Shown here: positions 20,916-32,504 of the stretch, piece after piece
How the letters are laid out: each line of letters opens with the position of its first letter
Numbering within the stretch: the stretch's first letter is position 1
From: Zychaea mexicana
Lineage: Eukaryota > Mucoromycota > Mucoromycetes > Mucorales > Lichtheimiaceae
Direction of reading: 5' to 3'
Assembly: GCF_025766255.1 (NCBI RefSeq)
Contig: NW_026516745.1
Location: forward strand, 1-64,000
DNA: 64,000 nt
The notes under the pieces: model-generated
Databases searched by the model: none
Seen by the model: the letters and a program-made list of their open reading frames with translations, nothing else
Told to the model about the DNA's origin: nothing
Program-made: the position numbers and the translations under genes

Positions 20916-23900
20916 AGGGAGTCCCTACGCGCCCATTTCCATCCCTTAACGTTGTCCGAACGGAGCCTATGGATGTTCCTGAGGCCGACCTGATCGATCT
21001 TTCTGAGGACCGTGGTGCGGATGCACAGTTGCTCCAGCGCACACTGCAGGAAGATAGCCAATATTTCAATTCTTTGCTGTCAATAAAAGAAACTGATTTA
21101 CCCCTGTACTCAATGGTGTGCAATGGTCGTGCTGTGGAAGTACTGATTGATTCTGGTGCTACTGGTTCGTACGTGGCGCCAAGAGTCGCTGCTGGTCTGC
21201 CCGCTCGTTTGGTGTCGGGTCGTGAGGTCGAAACTGCCGGTGGTCATGTGCTGTCAATATCAAGTCAAGCAACACTGTCGTTGAACGCCCAAGGTTACAA
21301 ACATCAGACAGATGCTTATGTTCTCGACACCAAGTTTGATGTTATCCTAGGCCGGGATTGGCTCAAGACCGTTCAGCCAGTACCAGATTGGGACCAAGAC
21401 ACATGGAAAATTAGTAAAGGTGCTCATACTTATGTCCTCCGCCCTCATCACACCCGTCAAGTCCCTGAGCTCTCGTACCTGATCTCCGACCGCCAAGTTC
21501 AACGTCTGGAACGTAGCAAGGGGATTGACGATGTCTTCGTTTGCTACGTCCGTACCGACCATGTTGAAGGCTAGCCGACAGCCAACGATCCGTTCAAGAC
21601 GCTGCTGGTAGGCGAATTTGGCGACGTATTCCGTGAGCAACTGCCCGGGTTACCTCCAGACCGCGGTGTACAGCACGTCATTGACACTGGTGACACCGAA
21701 CCTGTATCTCGACCACCATACAAAATGAGTCCGCTCGAGTTGGATGAATTGCGAAGGCAATTGAAGGAGCTGCTCGACTTGCGACTCATTCGGCCCAGCT
21801 CTTCACCCTGGGGCGCACCAGTCTTGTTTGTGTGCAAGAAGGATGGTTCCATGCGCATGTGCGTCGATTACTATGCCGTCAACCGCCTGACTCGTCGTAA
21901 CACACACCCGTTACCACGCATTGATGAGTGTCTCGAAAGCTTAGCCAATGCTCGCCGTTTCACAAGTATCGATCTGAAAAGCGGCTACCACCAGGTGCGC
22001 ATCCGCTCTGAGGATGAGGACAAGACAGCCTTCAACACCCGGTATGGCCAGTTCTGCTGGAAAGTTTTGCCGTTCGGCCTTCGCAACTCGCCACCGGTTT
22101 TTCAAGCCATGATGAATGAAGCGCTCGGCGATTGTCTCGATACGTGTTGTCTCGTGTACTTGGACGATCTCCTCATTTTCAGCAAGAGCGACGACGAGGA
22201 AGCACATCTACAGGACGTACGGCGTGTGCTTCATAAGTTGCGACAAGCGAAGTTGGTGGCCAACCTGAAAAAGTGCGAATTCAACAAGACCGAACTGGAA
22301 TTCGTGGGTTATCAAGTGTCTGCTCAAGGAATACGTCCGTCAAAGAAAAAGGTACACGCGATTCAAGACTGGCCGGTGCCAACCAATGTTCAAGAAGTTC
22401 GGCAGTTTGTCGGTTTGGCATCGCATTATCGTCGCTTCATTCGTGGGTTCAGCGCCATGGCAGCAGCATTGACCGATTTAACAAAAGGAACAGGAGCAAA
22501 GAAAAGGGCGATTGCGTGGACTCCTGAGTGCCAGGAGGCTTTTGACCTCATCAAAGCCCGCATGTGTGACGCGCCCATCTTGATGCCTCCAAATCCGGAC
22601 AAGCCGTATATCATCGAAACGGATGCCTCTGACTTTGGTGTTGGTGCCGTGTTGCTACAAGAAGGATCCGATGGTCTCCTCCATCCTCTGGCTTTCGAAT
22701 CCAAGAAGCTTTCTTCGGCAGAGCGTTCGTATCCGGCCCAAGAACGTGAGATGCTGAGCATCCTCCATGCCTTGCGGACTTGGCGTTGTTTTATCGAGGG
22801 CCGTCGATACACTGTGTATTCCGATCATCATCCACTCAAGTACTTCCAGTCCAAGCTTAAACCCACGCCACGCCTGACTCGATGGATTGCCGAGATGGAA
22901 CTATACGACCCGGATATCCAGTACAAGCCCGGCAAAGACAACCATGTTCCGGATCTGCTCTCCAGACGGGATGGCCCTGCGTGTGTCACCAAAGAACCAA
23001 GTTTGGAACCCGAGTTTCTCTATGCAGTCAAGGCGGTACAGGAATCTGACTGGCCAAAATTCTATGCTGTTTCCGAAGACAAGCGGCCACCTATGTACAA
23101 GGATCTACTGGATAAACATCAGGACAAGTTTGTAACATGGAACGGCCAGGTCTACCGCAAGGTCAAGGTCGGTGAATCTGTCCAAGAAGTGCGCTACGTA
23201 CTTTTTGCTCGCCGTGCCAACTTGGTTGAACAGTTTCACAAATCGTTTGGGCATGCGGGGAGAACAACAGTGTACGACTTGATGCGGAAACGATGGTGGT
23301 GGCCGGATATGCGTGCCGATATTCAAGAATGGTTAGCTTCTTGTCAACAATGCCAACTTGCTGCTAATGCCGACCGAAATGTCCATCATGCACCCATGAA
23401 GCCACTGGAAGTCCCACCTGTTTTTTCCCGATGGCATTTGGATTTTGTGGGTGAGTTACCTACCACTGTCAATGGCAATCGCTGGCTGCTCGTTGCTGTT
23501 GACTATGCCACGAACTGGACCATCGCTCGCGCCGTACCTGATGCCACCGGTGAAGCCATTGCCAACTTCATCTATGAAGAAATCGTGCTGCCTTTCTCAT
23601 GTCCAGTGGAAATCCTGACGGATCGCGGTGCCAACTTCATGTCCAAGGTGCTCAACCATTATTTGGGTCGTCTCAAGGTCAAGCACATCTTCACCTCAGC
23701 CTTCCATCCCCGAACAAATTCCAAGGCTGAACGAACAAATGGCATCCTTAAACAAATGCTACGCAAGTACACCCATGGTCAGATCCACCGCTGGGACCAG
23801 TTTGTCCAACCGGCCGTTTTTGCTTGCCGCATTCGCAAACATCGTACTTCGGGTTTCTCTCCCTACTTTCTGATGTATGGCGTTGAGCCACGACTGCCCG

Positions 23901-24403
23901 GTGACCACCTGCCTCCGTTTCTTCTGCTTCCCGAATCTGAACCCGAGGATTCACCTGTCGTTTGTGGTCGCGTTCCGGAGGTCCGTCGCTTACGAGAAGC
24001 GCGCTTGCTCGCTGAAAGCCGCCTCAAAGCCAATGCTGCCAAGGACAAGGCTCGTTGGGATTCCTTACTCATACCGCAAAAGTTTTCTGTTGGTGACCAT
24101 GTCTTAATGCGACATGAAAACAAGCTCAGCCTCGAATTCAATTGGAAAGGTCCATATAAGGTCATTGCCATCAATCCTGATACCGATATCTACAAACTTG
24201 AAGATCTGCATGGCAATGTTTACTCGTCATGGGTCCACACCGATCGCCTCCGTCCTATCCATGTTTCGTCTCAAGTTTCGCAAGATCCATGGTACGACCC
24301 GACTGCTACTCGAGCTGCGGAACGTCGTTACCTCGATGCTGCTGGTCAGATCGCTTTGTTGTTCGAGGACGACCAACACTTTGGAGAGGGGATATTGTCG
24401 TAG
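20894..24403 (+). CDS. Gypsy Pol: protease, reverse transcriptase, RNase H, integrase (one in-frame TAG)
   Basis: The frame is -1 relative to gag. Protease has the active-site motif LIDSGATGSYVAP (about 21145). A single TAG at 21572-21574 separates protease from RT. RT has FTSIDLKSGYHQV, LPFGLRNSPPVFQ and the catalytic VYLDDLLIFSK (about 22155). RNase H has ETDASDFGVGAVL and YTVYSDHHPL. Integrase has HKSFGHAGRTT and CQQCQ (zinc HHCC), then WHLDFVGELP, ILTDRGANF and SKAERTNG as D, D and E, and a GPY-type end (WKGPYKVIAI, then SWVHTDRLRPI). The protein ends at TAG 24401 inside the 3' LTR start. Apart from the one TAG everything is intact. The TAG may be a fresh mutation (CAG to TAG) or a readthrough signal. 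Confidence 0.93.
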
Positions 24404-24839
24404 CAAGATTTGACGGTGACACACCGTTTCCTTTTTGGATTTTTCCCGCTCCCTTTTTGACGTATTTCATAGCCATTTCTTCTACCTGTTTCTGTTCCTT
24501 CATATTGTAACTCAACCATCCCTTCGCCGTTATTCTATAGCTACTTCTTCCTAATTCTTCCATTCACTCGCTAGAGCTCAATCCACTGTCCAACATTAGC
24601 TACAGCTATTCTTTCTATCTTCTTCTGTCGCGCAGCTGACCTTATATACATTATCCACTATATCTTGCATTCACCGTAGTATTCATCATTTTCGTATTAC
24701 CTTGGACAAAACATATAAATACCCTTCCTCAGTATATACAATAAAGGATCATCTTTCAAGTCAGCTCTTATTCTTCTTTATTCTTTTGTTATCTCTCTTC
24801 TATTAGCTACGGTATTGATCCACCAAAAAGACTTCGACA
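24396..24839 (+). repeat. 3' LTR
   Basis: 444 bases, differing from the 5' LTR at five sites by my reading. Two or three of these fit C-to-T at CpG or CpA. It overlaps the last codons of pol. Confidence 0.95.
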
Positions 24840-24843
24840 TATA

Positions 24844-25300
24844 TATAGTATTACAATATATTTTTTGTGTCGCGTTGCTTTTTAGTAGGTGGATCTGTAG
24901 TGTCGCAGCATATTTCTTGGCCCAGAACATGAACCAATGAGATCCACGGACTAATAGTGTGTATTTTCCATATTCCTCTTTTACTCTTTGTGCTTAGAAA
25001 AAGTTACTACACCAATCGCAATATAGTGAGAAACATTTAAAACTATTTTTATTTTAAACTAAATATATTAATTTTTACTCTTATTTTCAAAGTTAACTTA
25101 TCTTGTATTAAAATATTATAATTTATTAATAATTTATTTTTCTATAATAGTTTATGATATTTTTTTTAAATAAACTTTTTTTTATCAAATAATATTGTTT
25201 AAGATTCCAATTTAATATATATTTTTTAAAAAGGAAGAAAAAATAGTATTGATAATATTTTCTAATAATTTTAGAATAATATATATAACAAAATATTTCT
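24844..25300. other. AT-rich spacer, no gene
   Basis: Long A/T runs with no coding sense in either strand. Confidence 0.6.
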
Positions 25301-25479
25301 CAGTGGTTCCCCGTTTAATTTCAACCTCCAAGGGGGTCTATAAAGTGTTGAGACTACTAAGGGTTGACACAAAACGAGGGTGATTCAAGCAGTGTTCTAT
25401 GCTTAAAGGGGGTATAGAAAAAAATAGAAATAATTGAGGGTTTATCTTATTGAGAGTGAAATTAAATGGGGAACTACTG
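25301..25479. mobile_element. Small MITE with CAGTRGTTCCCC ends
   Basis: It starts CAGTGGTTCCCCGTTTAA and ends with the reverse complement of CAGTAGTTCCCCATTTAA, giving about 23-base inverted repeats with a few transitions. TA follows the right end. The left flank is TC, perhaps a decayed TA. CAGT-type ends with a TA target suggest the Tc1/mariner/pogo superfamily. 179 bases, no ORF. Confidence 0.75.
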
Positions 25480-26222
25480 TAATACTTCTTCAAAATATAT
25501 AAAGCATCAATCCCTCACTATATGTGGAGGGATATATCACAAGCTAAAAAACAGGGTGATATCCAGATGATAACAAGGGTAGTAGGTTCATATCACCCTG
25601 TTTTTGAGCAAGGTGATATTTTCATAAAAACCTAGTAACTTGCAGCTATCAAGCTATTAAAAGAGTTTGATATAGAGCTCATGTATAGGGGTTGCTTATA
25701 TATAGGGGTTGCTCATATTATGTATGTAGTCGTTGTTAGGTTCTTTATTGCATTACATATATACTAGGTACTATGTGCAGATGATTTCTTTACAGAGGTC
25801 CATATATGCATATTTTAGTATGTAGGTAGGTGTAGCTATAATAGAATGATGATGACTGAATGGTCTGTCCAATTGATTTGAATAGTATATACTTATTTAT
25901 GATATGGTTGGATGAACTAATTTTCTTATTATATGATCATTGACATAATCTATACAAGCGATTGAGATAATCAAAAGGGGGAAAGTTCTACTATAAATGA
26001 AATATGCTATATTGGTTAGTGGTAAAGAAAGGAGAGCAAGATGCAACGAAATGAGACATCAAAGCAGGATAGGAAGATCGTAATGTGCAGATGGAGACCA
26101 AATAGGACACAACATTAAGATATAAAGCAATAATCAGTTTGAAGAACAGGTAGTAGTAGAGAAAGAGATGAATCATATTAAAAATGACATCTAATATTCA
26201 CCTACAAGTACTGCTACTAGAG
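25480..26222. other. Non-coding; includes an ACAGGGTGATAT inverted pair
   Basis: AAAACAGGGTGATATC (about 25547-25562) is repeated inverted as ATATCACCCTGTTTT (about 25590-25604), with a third partial GGTGATAT at 25610. These form a short stem. The rest is AT-rich without genes. Confidence 0.5.
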
Positions 26223-26261
26223 TCATATACAGTTTGGTAATGGCCAGTTAGGTACAGGATT

Positions 26262-27000
26262 TTGAATCCAATCCCAGACATGGGCTCTAAATTTTTGGTG
26301 AACAGGATTTTTTTTTCGCTCATAGGATTTTTTTTTTGGTTTACGGGATTTACCATTTCGTTCGCTGGCTTCTTTTTCGCCAATGAGATTTTCCATTTGG
26401 CCAACGGCGTTTTGATTTGGCCAACAGCATTTTATTTCGCTAATGGCCCCTTTTTCTGCTAACGGCATTTTCACTTGGTCAACGGCCCCCTTTTTCACTA
26501 ACGATGTTACTAATTTGCTTACAGCATTTTATTTCGTCAACAGCATCGTCACTTAGGCAACGGCCCCTTATTTGGTCAACGACATCATTATTTCGCTTAC
26601 AGTTTTTTTTTATTTCGCTAACGGCATCTCACTTGGTCAATGGCTCTCTTTTCCGCTAACGGAATTACTAATTTGCTCACCACAATTTATTTCGTCAACG
26701 GCATCGTCACTTGGGCAACGGCCCCTCATTTAGTCAACGACATCATCTTTTCGCTTACAGTTTTTTTATTTTATTAAAAGCATTTTCACTTGGTCAACGG
26801 CCCTCTTTTTCGCTAACGGAATTACTAATTTGCTCACAGCCATTTTTTTAGTCAACAGCATCGTCACTTGGCCAACAGTCCCTCATTTGGCTTACAGCAT
26901 TATTGTTTCGCCCTTGTTACTGTCGCTTGGCTAGCAGCATTTTTAACCATTAGTCTTTGCTTTATGGTGCCTACGTCTTGTACTTATTCAAGCAAAGGTG
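26262..27000 (+). repeat. Degenerate array of about 20-base units, copy 1
   Basis: The words TTTCGCTAACGGCA, ACTTGGTCAACGGCC and AATTTGCTTACAGCAT alternate with regular spacing for about 650 bases. The edge TACAGGATTTTGAATCCAAT at about 26252-26271 and the far edge TTAGTCTTTGCTTTATGGTGCC (26951-26972) recur inverted at 35345-34790. In copy 2 the far edge lies beside a Tc1/mariner relic, so the array is probably the 5' part of that element. Chance open frames with MKKGAVDQVKMPLAEKG-like text are by-products. Confidence 0.75.
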
Positions 27001-27009
27001 CTTTGTTAC

Positions 27010-28170
27010 AGCGTATAATTATAGTTTCATATTTATAGCTTTTGCCGTTAGGTAGAACTGAACCCTGATAATGCCATTTACATTCAACTACTATAGTACA
27101 AGAACGGAAGAGCAAAATTCGAAGTCTAACAATGTTACTCAGTGAGCAATGATCAGAACAGTTGGCTCGAAAAGAAAGCCAGAAGATGGTCATTCCAAAC
27201 AATTCTATTGTCTATGATCGTCGAATGTGTTTGCCCCGGATATAAGTAAGTAAGGTATGTCGCATTTGCAATCAAAAGCTTAAACGATACTGAAACATGC
27301 TTTTTCTTTCCATAGACAATCTAAACCCATACTACAAACTAGCATGCAATGGTATATCTTCCATGTTGTTAGCAACAAATACATAGGCAAGACGAAAAAA
27401 ATAGCTTGAAAAAAGCTTGGAAAAAGTGGAGGTTGTACCCAGTGGAAAGAAACATCAAAGCCGATTAGGCTGCAACAATACGACTAGCATTAAGCAAAAT
27501 CAAGAACGACAGCTTGAAGCATGAGCACGTGCAATTTTAACCTTCCTTGTGTGCATACAGAAGCAACTCATATACTTTTCTTTCTAACAGCTATGCGAGT
27601 CTTCTTAGATCATAAAGGCTAGTGCTGAATGAAGAGCATATACTCAACAGTAAATTGTTTCGTTAATACAAATATGATTCCTAAACATGATGTCTTGTCA
27701 TATCAACGGCCTGCATAGATGATACAACAGCTGCGCTTTTGTAAGTATGCAACAACAATAATGACGGTCAATTTCAGATATGACGGGAATAGTAGTATAA
27801 ACAACCATTAAAGGAGTATCCTCAGATTTTCAGATGGCTTGTATTTCTCATCATATATCTGGGCAGACCATATCATAGTCATAAAGCATCTTGGGCCACT
27901 GACAGACGATCTCACAAGGAATTAACATCAATTAAAAGCAGCTATTATTCTCGGTAGGGATTATTGGCGAGGGCAATATAGACATGAACTGATCCTGTAT
28001 ATCGTTTGGATGTAGGAGTTTAGCACTTTTGAGCACTACTTCTCATATTATGGTACTGCTGTTATTGCTGGGGAGAGGAAGGCAGAGAGAAAAATAATAC
28101 AGGAAGGGTGAGATCCTTGTATAGTAGTTTATACTTAGCATTCCGTATCCATATGAGCTTACAATAGGAG
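27010..28170. other. No gene seen
   Basis: About 1.1 kb without a recognisable domain, tRNA or terminal repeat. The first 200 bases may be a mariner-element remnant continuing from the array. Confidence 0.5.
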
Positions 28171-28321
28171 TATGAATCAATACGATACATATACATATAA
28201 GTCAATTTCGATGAAAACAAAGATGTGCTACTGTATACACCTTATGTTTATGGGCGTTGTGAATAAGTCGACTCTCTTTCTCGCCAACGCTCTCTCTTTC
28301 GACAACTTTGTTCTTTTAAAA

Positions 28322-29699
28322 ATGAGCGCTAACAATAACCAACTCAACAAACGTACCTTGGATTCTGATATGGCCCAAGGCCAGGCTAAGCGTGCTCGTG
28401 TGCGCGGTCCTGCTCCAGCTGCTGCTTTGAGTTCGGAAAGCCACCTTGTACGAGACCTCAGTAGCTTGAGCATGAACGAGGAATCTGCTGCAGGTGTAAT
28501 ATTGAGAGCAATAGAAATGATATAATATATAGAGTAAGATTCTAAGCCACTAACAAAATACACATCATAATGACTCTTTAAGACGAGCCGAGGCAATATT
28601 TGGATCGTGATGGTGACGTGCCAATGCATTGCAACAGCCAAGCAGCAAGGCCTCGGGTGTACGTAGAGGAAACTACGATCCCCCCAGTAACAACATAGTG
28701 CAGGATGCTCTGCTCCAGAACGCTGCTGGATTGTCAATCCGAAAAGCTGCAATGAAGAACGGCATCGCACCTAGCACGTTACACACCTGCAAGCAGAAGT
28801 GTGCCGAAAGTAGTACTTACCGGAAGGCAGAAAAGAAAAGCATAATGGAAGATATGCACAAGTTTCTTTGCAGATATGTCGACCAGCACGCAGCTGCCTC
28901 ACACAATGATATCTTTGATGCATATCGGAGAAACTACGATGAAGCAGTGGTGAGCCGAACCATGTTGGAGACGTATGTGCAGAAGAACCTTGGCATCACC
29001 GTCCGTGCGTTCAAGAGTCTGGCTCGAGCCCCGGATGAGGCAGAGATGCTTGTAGATGTACAAGATTGCCTGCACAGTGTGTATGAGTAAGGTGTCAGCA
29101 CAGCCACTTGTGTTTTTGTTGGTGAAATGGCTTACCACATCAACAGCAACCGTACTTATGCTGATGCCAAGAAGACGCAAGTGAGGGCACAGAAAGCAGC
29201 AGCTGTTGGTAAGGTGCACGAGCCCAAGGTTAAGCCCTTGGAACCCTTGGAAGCTACCTCCACGTTCCTCGTTAGCTTTACTCGTAGTGAGGTCCTCCAC
29301 TTTAGCAACAAAAACTGCGAAGGGCCCACTAGCAACGACGATGTCAAGAAGTTCCTTTGCAGACTCTTCGCCGAGATGGATGTGAAGAAGCTTCGTTCCC
29401 GGGGCATTGTCTTTGACGATGTTCCAGAAGAGACAAAGGCGACGATTTGTCAGTTGGTTGAAGCCAAAGACCACAAAGCAGTGTTTTTGCCACATTGCAG
29501 TGGGGTGCTCAATCCTGCCGAAATCTTGTTCAAACATGTTGCATTGAGTGCCAAGCGACATCGACCAACGGAGCAAGATGCGCTGACGTTAACTGACACA
29601 TTTTGGACGTGCATGGGAGCAGTCATTAGCAGTATGCAAGTACCTGATCTACGAGCGTGCGTTACCTGCTTTAATTGTTCCTGTGGTCAGTGTCCATAA
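28322..29699 (+). pseudogene. Divergent Tc1/mariner-type transposase, catalytically broken
   Basis: Exon 1 (28322-28493) encodes a basic N-terminus (MSANNNQLNKRTLDSD, then AKRARVRG). The intron 28494-28582 ends TTTAAG. Exon 2 has a helix-turn-helix (AGLSIRKAAMKNGIAPSTLH, about 28725-28785) in a shifted frame, so an indel lies near 28630-28660. The catalytic region follows. The first motif reads CVFVGE where CVFVDE is usual. The second is GIVFDDVPE and the third FLPHCSGVLNPAEILF, like FLPPYSPELNPIE. TAA at 29088-29090 interrupts the frame (VYE, stop, GVSTATCVFV). Loss of the first Asp means it could not cut DNA even if translated. The assignment rests on the order of these motifs. Confidence 0.6.
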
Positions 29700-30160
29700 A
29701 TGCCCTCCCTTCCTTCGTACTTTTTCTCCAGTCACTCCTTTACCATCCACATTTTATCTCCGCCTGTCCCTCCTTACTCGTTATGCTTCTTCTCTTAATA
29801 GTCGCCTGTCCCTCCTTACTCGTTATGCTTCTTCTCTTTATTGTCCCACTTCATCTGTCATCTCACTCTTCTGTTTATGCTTATATGTATTCCGATGTCA
29901 TCTCACTCTCTTATTTATGCTACCTGCTTAACATGTTTCTTCTAGCTGCCTTTTTCTCTTCCGCCGGCTTAACTTCTTTCTTCACTTTCCTTTTTTCCCT
30001 AGCTGCTGCCTAAGTCAAAAGTACATATGGTCGATGTAAACTTGATTAAAAATTGTTAAAAGAACAAAAAGTGATATGGTGTAACTGGTGGTGGTGTAGG
30101 GATATAGTATATGGCGGATATAAAGGATACAGGAAATGTGCGAACAGTTACAGGTTGTCT
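29700..30160. repeat. Pyrimidine-rich spacer with tandem duplications
   Basis: A unit of about 42 bases containing CCTGTCCCTCCTTACTCG is present twice in tandem (about 29762-29844). TGTCATCTCACTCT followed by TATGCT is repeated near 29856 and 29898. No gene was seen. Confidence 0.7.
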
Positions 30161-32226
30161 TCACGAGCAAGGCATCGATAAAAAGAACGTAATCGAATGG
30201 GCAGTGTAGTTCTCAAAGTCTTCTTTTTTGACTCTCTTCATAGAGTCAGCCAAACGTTGCTCCACCGTCTTTACTACACCTTGCTGCTGCGATTGTTGCT
30301 GTTGTTGTTGTTGCTGCTGTTGCTCGTGTTGTGCCAAGTCGATTTGCCGGTAAAGCACCTTGACTTTGGAGAAAAACTCCTCAATCGGATTTGAAAATGG
30401 TGAATACTGGGGCAAAAAGACGAGCCTGTAGCCACTTTCGGTGACCTCGTTGCTGATGTAATTGGCTGTATGTATTCTGGCATTGTCGCATACAATATTC
30501 CAGCCTTTATCCTGCAAGTCTCGCTGATCAAGTTCGTCCATTACTTGCTTCAAAAAGGCGAAGAAGTGGACGGTTTTTGTTCCACCTCCTGTTCCTCCCC
30601 TGTTGATTTTGGTACATGCTTTAACAATGCCTGTGGAGCAGATGGCTACAAGCATGGAGCGCGAGCGAGCATACATCTGTGGTACCTTAACATGTGCCAT
30701 TTCTCCAGCTCGTGACCATGCATAGTTGCGTCGCATGTTTGCGGTCACCGATGCTTCGTCGACAAATACGCAATTATTCTTATAGTCCAGTATGTTGCTG
30801 CTAATATACTGTTGAACGAAATCGAAGCGCAAGTCTTTTGTTGTTTCGTCGGTACGCCGCTCTGGGTACAGATGAGCACACTTGATCGTGATTCTGCATT
30901 TCTCTACTAAATGGCGATATATAGTAGATGCGTCAAGCAGCACAGAGAAGCGATTAAAGTATAGCATCTTAATCTGCTCTAACGTCACTGTATTTGCAGT
31001 GGTCACCGTCTCCACAAGGAAATTACTGCCTTCCTTAGGGGTTTAATCCTTAATTGTAAATCCTTAAAAGGTTTTATTGTTTAAACATAAATCATTGTTT
31101 AAACATGTTTAGGAAAAATAAAAAATTAGATTATAATTTTTTTATTTTTAAAACTTTTATCTTTTTTTTAAACTTTTATCTTTTTTTTTAAAACTTTTTT
31201 TTTAATTCTTTGAAAGGTTTATGTTTCATATAAACCTTTTTAAACCTTTTAAAGAGTTATATCCTTTAAGGTTTAATATTTAATTTGAAAAGTAGCGGAC
31301 CGGTAGGGAGCAAATCCCCTCTCTACCCTAGGAATACTTGGACGACGGGTAGCTTGACAATGAGATTTAGAGTCGGGGGGTGAAAGGAATAACTAAAATT
31401 AATTTACTGTTTATAGTAAAATTAATTGTTATGGATTGAACCTCTTAGTGATTTTTGGCAATGATTTTCCTTTATGTTTGATGGGATTTGCATTTCCATC
31501 ACGTTCTGCATATCTTTTTTTGTGATCGAAGATGCTGGATTTGGCAACACCTGATACACGAGATATGGTGCGGTACTTGGCGCCAGCAGCGCGTAACAAC
31601 AAAGTTTGTTGCATCTGCTGCAGGGAATGTGGCGTACTTGGTCCACGTCGGGTGGTAGGCGTTGTGGTGGTCTTTTTTCTGGCTCTTTGATGCTCAATGA
31701 CATCGCTGCTACTCGAACTGACGGGAGGAGAGCCAGCGCCAACTGAAAGCACTGTTAGCTCTTCACCTTCCTCCTCTTCAGAGCTGCTGGTGCCAGTATC
31801 GTCAGAAGAGTCGATACCATCGTTTGGCTGTATCAGACAGGATTGTTCGATCGGAAAGCAACTGATTTGATATTGACCCGGTGCATCGTCGAGCTCCTCT
31901 TCATGGACAATATCAATTGATTCCATGTTTGTATCCTCATTAGGAATGCTGGTGGATGTGGTATTGGCTGTTTATAAGATCCTATAAGAAAATTGACAAA
32001 TACAACGCATCCATATTCTTATCTAAAAGGAAGGCAAGTATATACCAAAGGGCTGATGAGTATCAACTATATCCATATCACTCATCGCTTTAATTAAGCG
32101 CTTCAATGGCGACTTTTCTGTGGATCGTTTCTTGATAATTTTTTTTGTTTGAAGGTTGGAGATGTTCCCTTGCTGAGGGCGTGATTGCTGGTGTGTTTCA
32201 GATCGTGCTTGGGAGCATGTTTTCAT
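30161..32226 (-). pseudogene. Tc1/mariner transposase, intact except for a small-element insertion
   Basis: Exon 1 is 32226-32046; the intron 32045-31968 has GTATAT to AAACAG; exon 2 starts at 31967 (junction codon GCC). The N-terminal region is acidic, followed by a helix-turn-helix (GAKYRTISRVSGVAKSSIFDH, about 31500-31570). At 31445 the frame is cut by a 407-base element. Removing it with one TAA joins KSLPKIT to KEGSNFLVETVTT in phase. The DDE_3 core then reads VFVDEASVTANMRRNYAW, NIVCDNARIHTANYI and LVFLPQYSPFSNPIEEFFSKVK, supplying D, D and E. A poly-Gln run (30282-30330) follows, then a short tail to the stop at 30161. No nonsense mutation was seen in the exons, so inactivation is due to the insertion alone. 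The relic at 33.95-34.8 kb is a decayed relative. Confidence 0.85.
31038..31444 (+). mobile_element. Small TWA-flanked element with tRNA-like core, copy 3
   Basis: Its ends are GGGGTTTAATCC and GGATTGAACCTC, flanked by TTA at 31035-31037 and 31445-31447. 407 bases. The core includes an A-box-like TAGCGGACCGGTAG (31293-31306) and a stem CTACCC/GGGTAG (31323-31328 with 31347-31352). It shares most of its sequence with 8597-9022. It sits in the same orientation in the window as the other two copies and interrupts a transposase gene precisely. Confidence 0.88.
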
Positions 32227-32504
32227 AGTCGAGTTTATTGATTTTAATAGGGGGAATAAAGGCGCAACAGGTACCAATATTTATAGAGGCTGTTTGTGCA
32301 AACGGAGTATAAGACATACGTAGAGCTTAAACAGATTTATTTCTAATATGTGATGTACGACGGCTAAACTTAGCGTTGTTCCTCTCTTGTTTCACCTATA
32401 CAATTTGGTTAGCTCTTCCGTGTACGTGGCTACGGATATGGATAGTTGATACACTCTTTTCACTTTTAGCGCTAAGGTGACGTATTCGCCGTTTCTCTGT
32501 TCTT
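32227..32504. other. Promoter-side spacer of the minus-strand transposase
   Basis: No gene. It probably contains the promoter and transposon terminus upstream of the start codon at 32226. Borders were not resolved. Confidence 0.4.

Larger units (their letters stand above)
19387..24839 (+). mobile_element. Nearly intact Ty3/Gypsy LTR retrotransposon
   Basis: Two 444-base LTRs (19387-19830 and 24396-24839) begin TGTCGTAGC and end CTTCGACA. I count five differences between them, all transitions, so insertion is recent. Flanking TATA on each side (19383-19386 and 24840-24843) is a 4-base target duplication. A primer-binding site follows the 5' LTR and a purine-rich tract (GGAGAGGGGATA) precedes the 3' LTR. 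Gag and pol lie between, in different frames. There is no chromodomain after integrase. Confidence 0.95.

Noticed and set aside
26223..26498. ORF reading MKKGAVDQVKMPLAEKG as a protein, seen in both arrays
   Set aside because: It is produced by the 20-base repeat words. Similarity between copies follows from DNA repetition, with no codon-level signal.
26262..27000. CRISPR array
   Set aside because: Units are degenerate and adjacent without unique spacers, and the genome is eukaryotic.
28228..28770. Long minus-strand ORF opposite the Tc1-like gene
   Set aside because: Shadow frame of a region with clear plus-strand splicing and transposase motifs.
30282..30330. CAG/CAA run as an independent microsatellite
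   Set aside because: It lies in frame and encodes the poly-Gln stretch of the transposase C-terminus.
3953..31357. The A-box-containing core as a functional tRNA gene (Trp-like D arm)
   Set aside because: There is no acceptor pairing, no proper anticodon or T arm, and it lies inside a transposon with target duplications. At most tRNA-derived or tRNA-like.
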